Of a stretch of 14,643 nucleotides of DNA, positions 1 through 11,287 are shown one piece after another. Each line of letters starts with the position of its first letter. Positions within the stretch are counted from its first letter, which is position 1. Position numbers and translations under genes: made by a program. A model generated the notes under the pieces. The model ran no database searches. It was given only the letters and a program-made list of their open reading frames with translations, and was not told where the DNA came from. Origin of the DNA: Thermoleophilaceae bacterium. Lineage in GTDB: Bacteria > Actinomycetota > Thermoleophilia > Solirubrobacterales > Thermoleophilaceae. The stretch is taken from contig JACCYP010000207.1 of the NCBI GenBank assembly GCA_013696425.1, forward strand, positions 1-14,643. The letters run 5' to 3'.

Positions 1-391
1 CCTACGGCGCCGCCTACACGCTGCAGGAGATGCTCACCATCAAGTCCGACGACACCGTCGGGCGCGTGAAGGCCTACGAGGCGATCGTCAAGGGCGAGAA
101 CATCGCCGAGCCGTCGATCCCCGAGTCCTTCAAGGTGCTCCTCAAGGAGATGCAGTCGCTCGCACTGGACGTGAACGTGAAGTCCGAGGAGGGCGCCGGC
201 GTCGAGATCCGCGACGAGGACGACGACCTCCTCCGCGCAGCCGAGGAGCTCGGCATCGACCTGTCCGGCGTGCGAGCCCAGGAGGCCGACGCCGCCGATG
301 AGAAGGAAGAAAAGATCGAGGCCGAAGGCGAGGGCGGACAGACGGATGAGTCAGCCGCCAAGCAGGACGCCGAGTACGAGAAGGAGTCCAA

Positions 392-395
<4 letters not shown>
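1..395 (+). CDS. rpoB: RNA polymerase beta subunit, C-terminal end (partial)
   Basis: Partial gene, cut at its 5' side by the window edge. The first whole codon is at position 3 and 130 residues are visible before TGA at 393-395. The start of the visible part (YGAAYTLQEM, then KSDD, KAYEAIVKGENI and ESFKVLLKEMQSL) is the conserved C-terminal clamp region of the beta subunit, which packs against beta-prime in the core enzyme. After about residue 85 the sequence becomes a Glu/Asp/Lys/Ala-rich tail that looks disordered; acidic tails of this kind vary between lineages. The TGA stop overlaps the GTG start of rpoC, so the two subunits, needed in equal amounts, are translationally coupled. Identification is very secure. 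Confidence 0.97.
381..386 (+). promoter_or_regulatory. Ribosome binding site of rpoC
   Basis: AAGGAG lies inside the last codons of rpoB, 5 nt before the GTG at 392. It is the clearest Shine-Dalgarno match in the window and supports the GTG start. That start overlaps the rpoB stop as GTGA. Confidence 0.75.
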
Positions 396-4459
<4,064 letters not shown>

Positions 4460-4461
4460 TT

Positions 4462-5334
4462 ATGCGCCAGGGGGAGGGCGAGCCACTCGTCCTCCTCCAC
4501 GGCGTCACCTCCTACGAGGGCGTGTGGAAGCACGTGGTGCCGCTGCTCGCGCCGTCCTACGACACGATCGCCTTCTCGGCGCTCGGTCATCACGGCGGCA
4601 CGCCGGCGTCCGAGCGCCCGGCCCGCATCGCACACATCGTCGACGACGCCGAGCGCAAGCTGGATGAGCTCGGCTTCGACAGGGTGCACCTCGCCGGCAA
4701 CTCGATGGGCGGCTGGATCGCCATCGAGCTGGCCCGGCGTGGCAGGGCCTGCACGGTCTGCGCGCTCTCACCCGCCGGCACCTGGGAGCCGGGGACCGCT
4801 CACCTCGGGACGCGTGACGCCCTGCGCCGGATGATCAAGGACGCCCGTCGCTCGAGGCGCCTGCTCCCGCTCCTGATGCGCTCGGCGCGGATGCGCCGCT
4901 ACGGCCTTGCGCTGAACGCGGTGCACGGCGACCGCGTCACGCGCGAGGATCTCCTCGCGCAGACCGATGCCGCGCTCGACTGCGCCGTGCTCGAGGATGT
5001 GCTCGAGACAGACGAGTCGATTGCCGCGCTCGACCCGCCGCCCTGCCCCGTCACGCTGGCGTGGTCGGAGGAGGACCGCGTGCTGCCGCTCGCGACCCTG
5101 GGTGAGCGGGCCAAGGGGCTGATCCCCGGCGCGCGCTTCGTCGTCCTGCCGGGCGTGGGCCACGTGCCGATGTTCGACGACCCGCAGCTCGTGGTGGACA
5201 CGGTCCTCGAGTCGGCTAGCGCCGGCGGGTCTGGCGGCGGGGCTTCCGTTTCGTGTGCCGGCGTCCGGGGGCGGGAGCGGATCCGGGCAGTCGCGCGCGG
5301 TGGTGAAACTCCAGGAGAAGTCGGTCGCCCATGA
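4462..5334 (+). CDS. Alpha/beta hydrolase (fold-1 family), downstream of rpoC
   Basis: A 290-residue alpha/beta hydrolase, probably a soluble esterase, lipase or related hydrolase of unknown substrate. Visible features are the oxyanion motif LLHG at 11-14, the nucleophile elbow GNSMGG with Ser81, an acidic candidate at Asp205 (SEED), and the catalytic His234 in GVGHVPM. The complete Ser-Asp-His set suggests an active enzyme. Residues beyond about 250 form a Gly/Ser/Arg-rich tail that is not part of the fold and may be only loosely constrained. ATG at 4462 lies 2 nt after the rpoC stop, with a weak AAGGA at 4448-4452, so co-transcription with rpoBC is likely. It resembles the second hydrolase at 10491-11249: shared AGNS(M/L)GGW, SPAG, VHGDR, IPGAR and GHVPM blocks, with catalytic His at residue 234 in both. 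No specific reaction can be assigned. Confidence 0.9.
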   Translation: MRQGEGEPLVLLHGVTSYEGVWKHVVPLLAPSYDTIAFSALGHHGGTPASERPARIAHIVDDAERKLDELGFDRVHLAGNSMGGWIAIELARRGRACTVCALSPAGTWEPGTAHLGTRDALRRMIKDARRSRRLLPLLMRSARMRRYGLALNAVHGDRVTREDLLAQTDAALDCAVLEDVLETDESIAALDPPPCPVTLAWSEEDRVLPLATLGERAKGLIPGARFVVLPGVGHVPMFDDPQLVVDTVLESASAGGSGGGASVSCAGVRGRERIRAVARGGETPGEVGRP

Positions 5335-5359
5335 AGGAGTGGGCGGGCGGGGAGGCCTC

Positions 5360-7906
5360 CTACTTGCGGCGGCGCTGGCGCTTCTTCGCGGGCCGGCAGC
5401 GCTTCTGCGTGGCCCGCAGCGTCGCCGACTTCGCCCTGAAGCGCACGTGCAGCTCGCGCTTGCCGGCGTCGTAGCTCCACTTGCGCTTCGGGACCACCCG
5501 CCTGCCGAGCTTCACGCAGCGCGGGCGGAAGGTCTTCCGCAGGGTGGCAGTCGATGCCTCCAGGAACCAGATCCGCGAGCGCTTGCCCGCGATCCGCAGC
5601 GCCCAGCCGCGCCCCCGGGGCTTCTCGATCGACTTGATCCGCTCGCCGTCGGGCAATGTCGCGGATGAGGTGCCGCGCGGGAAGGCGAGCAGGCCGAGCG
5701 TGCTGCGCACGTCCTTCAGCTTCGTCAGGCCCTTGCGGGAGCCGATGTCGTCGGCCAGGGTGTCGACCTCGGCGGGTAGCAGGGGCAGCACGGTTCCCGC
5801 CCGCGCGAACAGGGGCAGCTCGCCGAGCGGGGCCTCGGCGGTCACGTCGCGCCCGCCGGGCTGCACCGAGGCGAGGTCCATGTGCAGTGAGCCGTCGCGC
5901 TCGCGGTAGGAGGTCGAGCGGTTGAAGTCGACCCAATCGCCCGGCGGCAGCCGCAGCTGCCGCTTGCGCGCGCCCGGCTGGATCACCGGGGCGGCCAGCA
6001 GGTCGGGCCCGAACATGAACTCCGTCTGCGCGCGCGCCGAGGCCGGATCGTCGGGGTAGGCGAGCGAGAGCTGACGCGAGATCGGCAGGCCCGAGCGCTG
6101 GTACTCCTCCGAGGCGGCCTCCATGTAGGGGTAGAGCTGGGTGCGCAGCTTCGAGTAGCGCCGCCAGGTGGGCAACACGGCCTTGTTCCAGACCTGTGAG
6201 CGCGCGCTCTTGTCGCCGCGCACCGAGTAGCCGTTCGCCTGGGTGCGCATCACACCGCTCACGGCGCCGAACTGCAGCCAGCGGATGTTCAGCTCGTCGC
6301 TGGTCCGCGGGTTGGCGATCGCGTGGAAGCCGCCGATGTCGGAGCCCCAGTAGGCGACGCCGGAGAGCCCCATGTTGAGCGCCTGGTGGATGGCTGCACA
6401 GAGACCGTCGGTGCAGCTCCAGTCCTCGGTCGGGTCACCGCCCCAGACAACGCGCGCGCAGCGCTGCACGCCGTGGTAGCCCGAGCGGATGAACACGGCC
6501 GGGGCCTTGGCGCCCGAGTGCTCGGTCGAGGCGCAGTGGTAGTCGACCGGGTACTGGTTGTGCATCTCGAGGCCGTCCTTGCCGTTTGAGAACTGCGAGT
6601 CCGTGGGGGTGTACTCGCCGAAGTCCTCCATCCAGCCGTCGTAGCCCGCCCCCACGGCGTCGTCGAGCAGCCGGCCGAAAAGCTCCTTGCCGCCGGGGGC
6701 GGTGAAGTCGATCTCGGACACCTGGAGGTCCCGCGTGAACGGGTTGGTGACCGTATAGGGCGTGCCAGCGCGTGTTTTCACCAGCTGGCCCCTCTGCGCC
6801 GCCTGGTCGTACACCGGCTGGTAGTCCCGCGAGATATGGGGGTTGAAGTAGGTCGTGATCTTGTAGCCGAGGTCGTGGTAGCCCTCGACCCGCTTGCGTT
6901 CGGCGGCCTCCTTCCCGCGGTGCTCGCCACCCGGCAGGTAGTGGGTGTAGGTCTGTGCGACCGAGACCGGCACGTCCTCGGAGCGGAAGAGTTTCGCGAG
7001 CTCGAACTCCGCCTTCTCGCTCGTCGGCTGGAACCAGGGGCCGAAGATCCACGGCACGGCCTTCGGCTGGCGCCCGGCGTAGGCGGAGTAGCGGCGAACC
7101 ACGTCGGCGGGCTTCGGCCCCGCGAAGGCCGTGAAACGGAATTCGTTCGCTTCGGCCGAGGCCTCCCACGGGCTGCCGAGCTCGAAGTAGGAGCGCTGGG
7201 TCTGGTCGATCAGGAGGCCGAAGCCGCGGGTGGTCACGTTCCAGGCCAGCGGGAAGTTGGCGGAGGTGGGGCCGGTCGGGAAGGTGAACTCCGGCGCATA
7301 GCGCTTCAGCTCGTCGTCGTAGTCCCCAGCGCCATAGGGCCCCTCCTCGGCCCAGTTGAACACCCGCCCGCCGGTCTGGTCGACGGCGTTCGAGCGCCCG
7401 CCGAAGCCGAGGAAGCGCTCTCCGCCGGCGGCCTCGAACGAGGCGCCGGAGAGCGAGGCGCGCCCGGCGAGCGGCCCGGACCCGGCGGCGATCTTCGAGC
7501 TCACGGTGATGGCACCCTCGGCGCTCGGCTCGAGCCGGACCTCCAGGCGGTGCCCCTGGGGATCGTCGGTCGCCACGTCGAGCACGAGTGCGCCGCCGTC
7601 GGTGCGGCTCGAGCGCAGCCGCTTCGCGCGGAAGGAGATGGTCTCGGCCTCGGTGCCGGCGTAGTAGCCGAACACCGCGTTGTTGAGCGCGGCCTGGCGC
7701 AGGTCGAACGCGTAGCCGAGCGGGCCGAGGCGCCCGCCGGAGGAGGTCTTCATCACATCCCCGTCGGAGAGGTCGACGAACTCGAGCCCGAACGGATCCG
7801 CCTGCACGCGCGCCTCGATCCCGCCCGAGCGCAGCTCCACGGCGGCGGCAGGGGTGGCTGCTGCGAGTGAGATGACCAGCGCCGCCAGTAGGGGGACCGC
7901 ACGCAT
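5360..7906 (-). CDS. Secreted glycoside hydrolase family 31 enzyme
   Basis: An 848-residue GH31 family glycosidase, expected to cleave alpha-linked sugars outside the cytoplasmic membrane. ATG at 7906 gives a signal peptide: MRAVPLL, a hydrophobic run, then an AAA cleavage site near residue 22. An in-frame TTG at 7924 is possible but adds residues before the signal. An N-terminal beta-sandwich (about 25-270) leads into a TIM barrel. The nucleophile is Asp428 in GWMEDFGEYTP and the acid/base is Asp491 in VVWGGDPTEDWS. AYWGSDIGGF follows at about 518-527. The core around both catalytic residues closely resembles E. coli sulfoquinovosidase YihQ (GWMADFGEYLP; WAGDQNVDWS, from memory). The GKRVMWNW loop that binds the sulfonate in YihQ is replaced here by YTHYLPGGEH, so the substrate is probably different. 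The C-terminus is beta-rich with a very basic tail (KKRQRRRK), possibly for wall or polyanion binding. The stop lies 25 nt from the convergent hydrolase stop. Confidence 0.9.
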   Translation of the reverse strand: MRAVPLLAALVISLAAATPAAAVELRSGGIEARVQADPFGLEFVDLSDGDVMKTSSGGRLGPLGYAFDLRQAALNNAVFGYYAGTEAETISFRAKRLRSSRTDGGALVLDVATDDPQGHRLEVRLEPSAEGAITVSSKIAAGSGPLAGRASLSGASFEAAGGERFLGFGGRSNAVDQTGGRVFNWAEEGPYGAGDYDDELKRYAPEFTFPTGPTSANFPLAWNVTTRGFGLLIDQTQRSYFELGSPWEASAEANEFRFTAFAGPKPADVVRRYSAYAGRQPKAVPWIFGPWFQPTSEKAEFELAKLFRSEDVPVSVAQTYTHYLPGGEHRGKEAAERKRVEGYHDLGYKITTYFNPHISRDYQPVYDQAAQRGQLVKTRAGTPYTVTNPFTRDLQVSEIDFTAPGGKELFGRLLDDAVGAGYDGWMEDFGEYTPTDSQFSNGKDGLEMHNQYPVDYHCASTEHSGAKAPAVFIRSGYHGVQRCARVVWGGDPTEDWSCTDGLCAAIHQALNMGLSGVAYWGSDIGGFHAIANPRTSDELNIRWLQFGAVSGVMRTQANGYSVRGDKSARSQVWNKAVLPTWRRYSKLRTQLYPYMEAASEEYQRSGLPISRQLSLAYPDDPASARAQTEFMFGPDLLAAPVIQPGARKRQLRLPPGDWVDFNRSTSYRERDGSLHMDLASVQPGGRDVTAEAPLGELPLFARAGTVLPLLPAEVDTLADDIGSRKGLTKLKDVRSTLGLLAFPRGTSSATLPDGERIKSIEKPRGRGWALRIAGKRSRIWFLEASTATLRKTFRPRCVKLGRRVVPKRKWSYDAGKRELHVRFRAKSATLRATQKRCRPAKKRQRRRK

Positions 7907-7963
7907 TCGGGCTGTGTAACACAATCCACCGCCGCCGGGCGTAGCCTGCCGAGCCTGCCCCGC

Positions 7964-8470
7964 TCAGGTTCCGGCGTGGCGCCTGGCGAAGTCGAGCAGC
8001 CGCTCGACGTGCTCATCGGAGATCCCGGTGGCGGGCTCGGTGCGCACGAGCAGCGTGGGCGCCTCGCGGCGCGCCGCCCAGCCCTCGCACTCCTCGTCGA
8101 GGTTGTCGTCGACCCAGGCGGCGGGGCGGGAGCCGGCGTACTCGTCGATGGCGTCGAGCTTCCAGTGGGCGCTGCCCCAGGTGGCACGGCCGTCGAAGCT
8201 GAGCACGTGGTAGTCGCGCTCCGGTAGGTCGAGCAGCAACGGCAGGTACTCGTTGGCCTTCTCCTCCCAGCCGGTGGCCCAGACCATCTCGAAGGCCTCA
8301 TGCAGGCGCTTCACGCGCCCGCCCGAGTCATGCCCGATGCAGTGGGGAATGCCGTCGATGGTGTGAAAAGCGCCAGGCAGGGCAAGAGCGCCCTGGAACC
8401 CGAAGAGGCTGATCACGCCATCCACGTCCATGAACACAACTGGACGGGTGTTTGAGTGTTGAGAGGACAT
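7964..8470 (-). CDS. HAD-fold domain protein (HAD_SAK_2-like)
   Basis: A 168-residue haloacid dehalogenase-fold protein. Motif I is VVFMDVDGVI with Asp15 and Asp17, motif II is WATGW with Thr66, a candidate motif III lysine is Lys104, and motif IV is WVDDN with Asp121/Asp122. The full set suggests a working Mg-dependent phosphohydrolase or phosphotransferase. The short cap and the sequence pattern resemble the HAD domains described among 'Swiss Army Knife' RNA-repair proteins, but that link is from family resemblance only, and the substrate is unknown. ATG at 8470 has no clear ribosome binding site. It lies upstream of the GH31 gene on the same strand with a 57-nt gap, and is divergent from the membrane protein gene at 8536. 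Confidence 0.82.
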   Translation of the reverse strand: MSSQHSNTRPVVFMDVDGVISLFGFQGALALPGAFHTIDGIPHCIGHDSGGRVKRLHEAFEMVWATGWEEKANEYLPLLLDLPERDYHVLSFDGRATWGSAHWKLDAIDEYAGSRPAAWVDDNLDEECEGWAARREAPTLLVRTEPATGISDEHVERLLDFARRHAGT

Positions 8471-8535
8471 TCAAGACGGCAGGGTCAGGCGTCGATACGT
8501 AGAAACGTAAGCCACGCGCTCCTCGGCCGTTCCTT
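8471..8535. promoter_or_regulatory. Divergent intergenic region with small palindrome
   Basis: This 65-bp gap must hold the promoters of the HAD gene (leftward) and the membrane transporter gene (rightward). It contains an inverted repeat, TACGT-AGAA-ACGTA at 8496-8509, which could be a regulator site or chance. I see no strong -35/-10 pair for either direction. Confidence 0.35.
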
Positions 8536-9411
8536 GTGAATATGACGCTCCACTTGGGCATACTGCTCGCGCTCCTCTGCGCGATCGCGACGAACGTCGC
8601 CTTCCTGTGCAAGCACAAGGGGGCGGTCGTCGCACCCGCCGTCACCTGGCGCCACCCGCTGAAGAGCGGCGCGGACCTCTTCCGGTCCAAGTGGTTCGCC
8701 ATCGGCTGGGGTATCGCGGTGTTCGCCTGGGTGCTCCACGTCGCCGCCCTCGCGATGGCGCCCATCTCGCTCGTCCAGGCGGTCATCGCCGGCGGCCTGG
8801 TCTTCCTCACGGTCTTCGCCGAGCGCATCTTCGGCCTCACGCTCGAGCCCAAGCAGTGGATCGGCGTCGGCCTCACCGCCGTCGGCCTCGTGCTGCTCGC
8901 CGTCACGCTTCCCAGTTCGGGCGGCGACAGCCACTCCTACTCCCTGGCGGGGATGATCGCCTTCGAGACCGGGCTGCTGGCCGTCGGCGCCCTGCTCACC
9001 CTGCACCCGAGCCTCGATGGCCACCGCCACCAGGGACTCTTCCTCGCCGCCGCGGCGGGCATCCTCTTCGGGGTCTCCGACATCGCGATCAAGGCGCTGA
9101 CGGGCATCGTCGGCGACTCCGGAATCCTTGGCCTCCTCGCCTCTCCGTGGCTCGCGCTCACGCTGGTCGCCTCGGTGATCGCCTTCTTCGCCTCGGCGCG
9201 CGGACTTCAGAAGGGCGAGGCCGTGGCGGTCATCACGCTCACCAGCGCCTTCGCGAACGTCACCGCGATCTCCGGCGGCATCCTCGTCTTCGGCGACCCG
9301 CTCGCGAGCGACCCGGTCGGCATCGTCGTCCAGATGGTCGCCTTCTGCCTCGTGATCGCGGCCGCCGCGCTCACACCCGCGCCGACGCGCGTGGCTGCGG
9401 CCTCGGCTTAG
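8536..9411 (+). CDS. DMT/EamA-superfamily membrane protein (transporter-like)
   Basis: A 291-residue polytopic membrane protein with about nine hydrophobic segments, near residues 5-24, 53-73, 77-97, 106-126, 137-156, 167-187, 196-218, 229-252 and 260-280. The APISLVQAVIAGGLVF segment, followed by AER before the next helix, and the two-half organisation match the drug/metabolite transporter (EamA- or NIPA-like) superfamily. It is expected in the cytoplasmic membrane; the substrate cannot be read from sequence. An odd number of helices would put the N- and C-termini on opposite sides, so one weak helix may have been missed. The start is uncertain: GTG at 8536, or ATG two codons later at 8542, neither with a convincing Shine-Dalgarno. 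It ends with TAG at 9409 and faces the minus-strand gene ending at 9499. Confidence 0.85.
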   Translation: MNMTLHLGILLALLCAIATNVAFLCKHKGAVVAPAVTWRHPLKSGADLFRSKWFAIGWGIAVFAWVLHVAALAMAPISLVQAVIAGGLVFLTVFAERIFGLTLEPKQWIGVGLTAVGLVLLAVTLPSSGGDSHSYSLAGMIAFETGLLAVGALLTLHPSLDGHRHQGLFLAAAAGILFGVSDIAIKALTGIVGDSGILGLLASPWLALTLVASVIAFFASARGLQKGEAVAVITLTSAFANVTAISGGILVFGDPLASDPVGIVVQMVAFCLVIAAAALTPAPTRVAAASA

Positions 9412-9424
9412 GCCCCTCAGCTTC

Positions 9425-9437
9425 GCGCCTTCGGCGC
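9425..9437 (+). terminator. Possible hairpin after the DMT gene
   Basis: GCGCC-TTC-GGCGC forms a 5-bp GC stem with a tight loop, 13 nt after the TAG of the membrane transporter gene. No T-tract follows, so at best it is a weak or Rho-assisted terminator. It lies in the convergent gap 9412-9498. Confidence 0.3.
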
Positions 9438-9443
9438 TCGTCT

Positions 9444-9461
9444 GAACTGCAGCAATAAGGG
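9444..9461 (+). repeat. 18-bp dispersed repeat, copy 1
   Basis: GAACTGCAGCAATAAGGG, identical to the reverse complement of 12338-12355. It contains a PstI-type CTGCAG palindrome and, read in frame, E-L-Q-Q-stop. This copy lies 32 nt beyond the DMT gene stop, in the convergent gap and in the same orientation as that gene. Confidence 0.7.
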
Positions 9462-9464
9462 GGC

Positions 9465-9496
9465 TGCGCGGAGCGGTGCTCGCCGTGCGCGGAGCG
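9465..9496. repeat. 11-bp direct repeat pair
   Basis: TGCGCGGAGCG occurs at 9465-9475 and again at 9486-9496, a 21-bp period, directly after the 18-bp repeat and just before the stop of the minus-strand gene. It is short and GC-only, so chance or replication slippage are possible explanations. Confidence 0.4.
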
Positions 9497-9498
9497 CG

Positions 9499-10497
9499 TC
9501 ACTCGTATACGACCACGTCGGGCCTGGGCCGCAGCCGCATCACCTCGCGGGGGGACATGAGCCCCTCGTCCTCCTCGTAGAAGAGCTTGAAGCCGCGGCC
9601 AAGCTTCCGACCGCGCGGCGCCAGGTCGCGGTAGACGGCGATCTTGTCGGCGCGGTTGCCGAAGCCGTCGATGTTCATCACGAGCGCGACCCCGGGGTAG
9701 CGGCGGAGCTGAGAACGGTTCTTGATCATCCCGGGCGTGAACTGGTGGACGATCAGGAGCTTCTGGGGCAGGTTCCCCTGGCGCACGATCCCCGAGAGGT
9801 ACTTGGACACGCGGTTGATGTCGGCGGCCTCGACCGACCCGAGCGCCTTGCCGGGGATCTGCGTGTCGCTCACGTGCCACTCCGGGTCGAGGGCGAGGCC
9901 GACGTCGGGTTCGCGCAGCCACTTCCGGAGGGCGCGCGTCTCCTTCAGGAAGTCGGCGCGGCCGGGCTGCACGTCGAGCAAGAGGAGCGCTTTCGCGCGC
10001 CTTGCGGCCTTCAGGTAGCGGTCCATGAAGGCGCGCGGCTGGCGGTAGGAGTAGCGCCCACCCGTGGAGGCCCCCGAGGCGACGGTGGCGATCAGCTCCA
10101 TCGCCGGCAGCACCGGCTTGCGTCCGGCGCGCACGTAGGGCCGCGCCACCTTCTGCAGCTTCCGCCCGGCCCGCGTGGGGGTGCCGATCCCGAGGATGCC
10201 GAGCGCGGCCGCGTTCGGCGCTCCGTAGAAGGCCACGACGCGGTTGTCGGGGAAGATCCGCCGGCCCCCGCGCGGTAGCTGCGGCGGCGGGACGGGTTTC
10301 GCCTCCTCGCCGTCTCCCTGGCCCGAGGCCGCTTGGCCGCCGCCCCTCGACGGCTCGTCGCCACCCGATCCGACGACGATGCCCGCGGTGAGGGCGGCGA
10401 TGGCGAGCAGCAGGCCGCCGAGCGCGCCGAGCCGGCGCCGGCGAAGGTCCTGGCGCCGGCGCTCACGCCGGTCGCGGCGTTCGTCCTCGCTCAGCAT
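9499..10497 (-). CDS. Membrane-anchored protein of unknown function, possible TIM-barrel fold
   Basis: A 332-residue protein with no name I recognise. Residues 1-22 are strongly basic and charged, followed by one membrane segment at about 24-44. A Gly/Ser/Pro-rich linker (about 45-78) leads to a domain of about 250 residues, which should face outward. The domain shows a regular series of strand-like blocks ending in polar or acidic residues: VVAFYG (87-92), LPAMELIATV (130-139), LLLLDVQPG, GLALDPEWH with Asp204, Glu206 and His208, LLIVHQF with His251, LVMNIDGFG with Asp277, FKLFYEED, and VVVYE at the end. That pattern suggests a TIM barrel, perhaps a glycosidase-like enzyme; this is inference. 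The start codon lies within the end of the upstream hydrolase gene (7-nt overlap), so the two are translationally coupled and probably act together. Confidence 0.8.
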   Translation of the reverse strand: MLSEDERRDRRERRRQDLRRRRLGALGGLLLAIAALTAGIVVGSGGDEPSRGGGQAASGQGDGEEAKPVPPPQLPRGGRRIFPDNRVVAFYGAPNAAALGILGIGTPTRAGRKLQKVARPYVRAGRKPVLPAMELIATVASGASTGGRYSYRQPRAFMDRYLKAARRAKALLLLDVQPGRADFLKETRALRKWLREPDVGLALDPEWHVSDTQIPGKALGSVEAADINRVSKYLSGIVRQGNLPQKLLIVHQFTPGMIKNRSQLRRYPGVALVMNIDGFGNRADKIAVYRDLAPRGRKLGRGFKLFYEEDEGLMSPREVMRLRPRPDVVVYE

Positions 10498-11249
10498 GTC
10501 GCCAGGATCCGCGCGGCGATCCCCTCCGGGTCATCCACCATCGGCACGTGGCCGCAGCCGGGCACCACTTCGTGGCGGGCGCCCGGGATCAGCCGGGCGA
10601 TGCGGGGACCGGCGCGGCGGACCACGACCCAGTCGCCAGCGCCGAACAGCACCGACACGGGGCACCGCACCTGGTGGAAGCCGCGGAACACCTCGCTGAA
10701 GGTATCGCGCACCACCGGCCAGAAGCCGGGCGTGTCCGCGTAGGCGGCCGCGTAGCGGCGGCATTCCTCGGGCGGCAGGCGGTCGCCGTGCACCATCGCC
10801 GAGGACATCAGCACACGCCGGGCCGGCGCGCTCTTCCACGCCCAGTCCGGGGGGCGCTTGGGCCTGGCAAGGCCTCCCACCACACGGCGAGTCCATTCGC
10901 GTTCGCGCGGTGTCCAGCACCCGGCCGGGGAGATCGCGGCGACGGCGCTCGCCCGTCCGCGGGCCGCGAGCTCGAGCGCGAGCCAGCCTCCCAGGGAGTT
11001 GCCCGCCACCGCGATCCGCTCGATCCCGCGCGTGTCGAGGTGATCCTCGAGCCCATCGGCCAGCCCGGCGATGTCGTAGCGCTCGGCCGGCGGCGAGTCG
11101 CCGAAGCCGGGAAGATCGATGGCGTACACCTCGCGCGCGCTCTCCAGGATGGGGATCACCGGCAGCCAGGTACGCCAGGTGAGGCCGGTACCGTGGATCA
11201 GCAGGAGCGGTGGCCCCGAACCCCCTGTGTGGCCCGCGAGAGCGCCCAT
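10491..11249 (-). CDS. Alpha/beta hydrolase (fold-1 family), paralogue
   Basis: A 252-residue alpha/beta hydrolase. It has the oxyanion motif LLIHGTG (16-22), nucleophile elbow GNSLGG with Ser85, acidic candidate Asp206 in GAGD, and catalytic His234 in GCGHVPMVDDP. A cap region with several Trp residues (about 112-190) lies between the two halves and probably shapes the substrate pocket. It shares many blocks with the hydrolase after rpoC, so the two are paralogues in opposite orientations. ATG at 11249 is 38 bp from the divergent rpsL start, and no Shine-Dalgarno is visible; a TACCGT element 8 nt upstream would fit a leaderless mRNA. Its stop overlaps the next gene, so it heads a two-gene operon. 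The substrate is unknown. Confidence 0.9.
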   Translation of the reverse strand: MGALAGHTGGSGPPLLLIHGTGLTWRTWLPVIPILESAREVYAIDLPGFGDSPPAERYDIAGLADGLEDHLDTRGIERIAVAGNSLGGWLALELAARGRASAVAAISPAGCWTPREREWTRRVVGGLARPKRPPDWAWKSAPARRVLMSSAMVHGDRLPPEECRRYAAAYADTPGFWPVVRDTFSEVFRGFHQVRCPVSVLFGAGDWVVVRRAGPRIARLIPGARHEVVPGCGHVPMVDDPEGIAARILATC

Positions 11250-11268
11250 CCGGGGTCACGGTAGTCCC

Positions 11269-11277
11269 TGTTACCAT
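11269..11277 (+). promoter_or_regulatory. Candidate extended -10 promoter of rpsL
   Basis: TGTTACCAT has the TG-n-TAnnnT form of an extended -10 element and ends 10 nt before the rpsL ATG at 11288. Transcription would start about 3-5 nt before the ATG, giving an almost leaderless mRNA, which agrees with the lack of a Shine-Dalgarno there. The same motif with one change (TGCTACCAT) occurs upstream of fusA at 12898. No -35 match is visible. Confidence 0.45.
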
Positions 11278-11287
11278 CCCGCGCCGC

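Noticed and set aside
6836..7870. Plus-strand open frame of 344 codons opposite the GH31 gene
   Set aside because: It lies wholly within a well-supported gene, is Gly/Ala/Arg-rich, and has no domain.
8607..9458. Second frame within the DMT gene ending in ELQQ
   Set aside because: It is an Arg/Pro-rich shadow of the membrane protein gene; it ends at the 18-bp repeat only because the repeat contains TAA.
11210..11287. Upstream extension of rpsL by 26 codons
   Set aside because: S12 homology begins at ATG 11288 and the extra segment overlaps the divergent hydrolase start and the candidate promoter.
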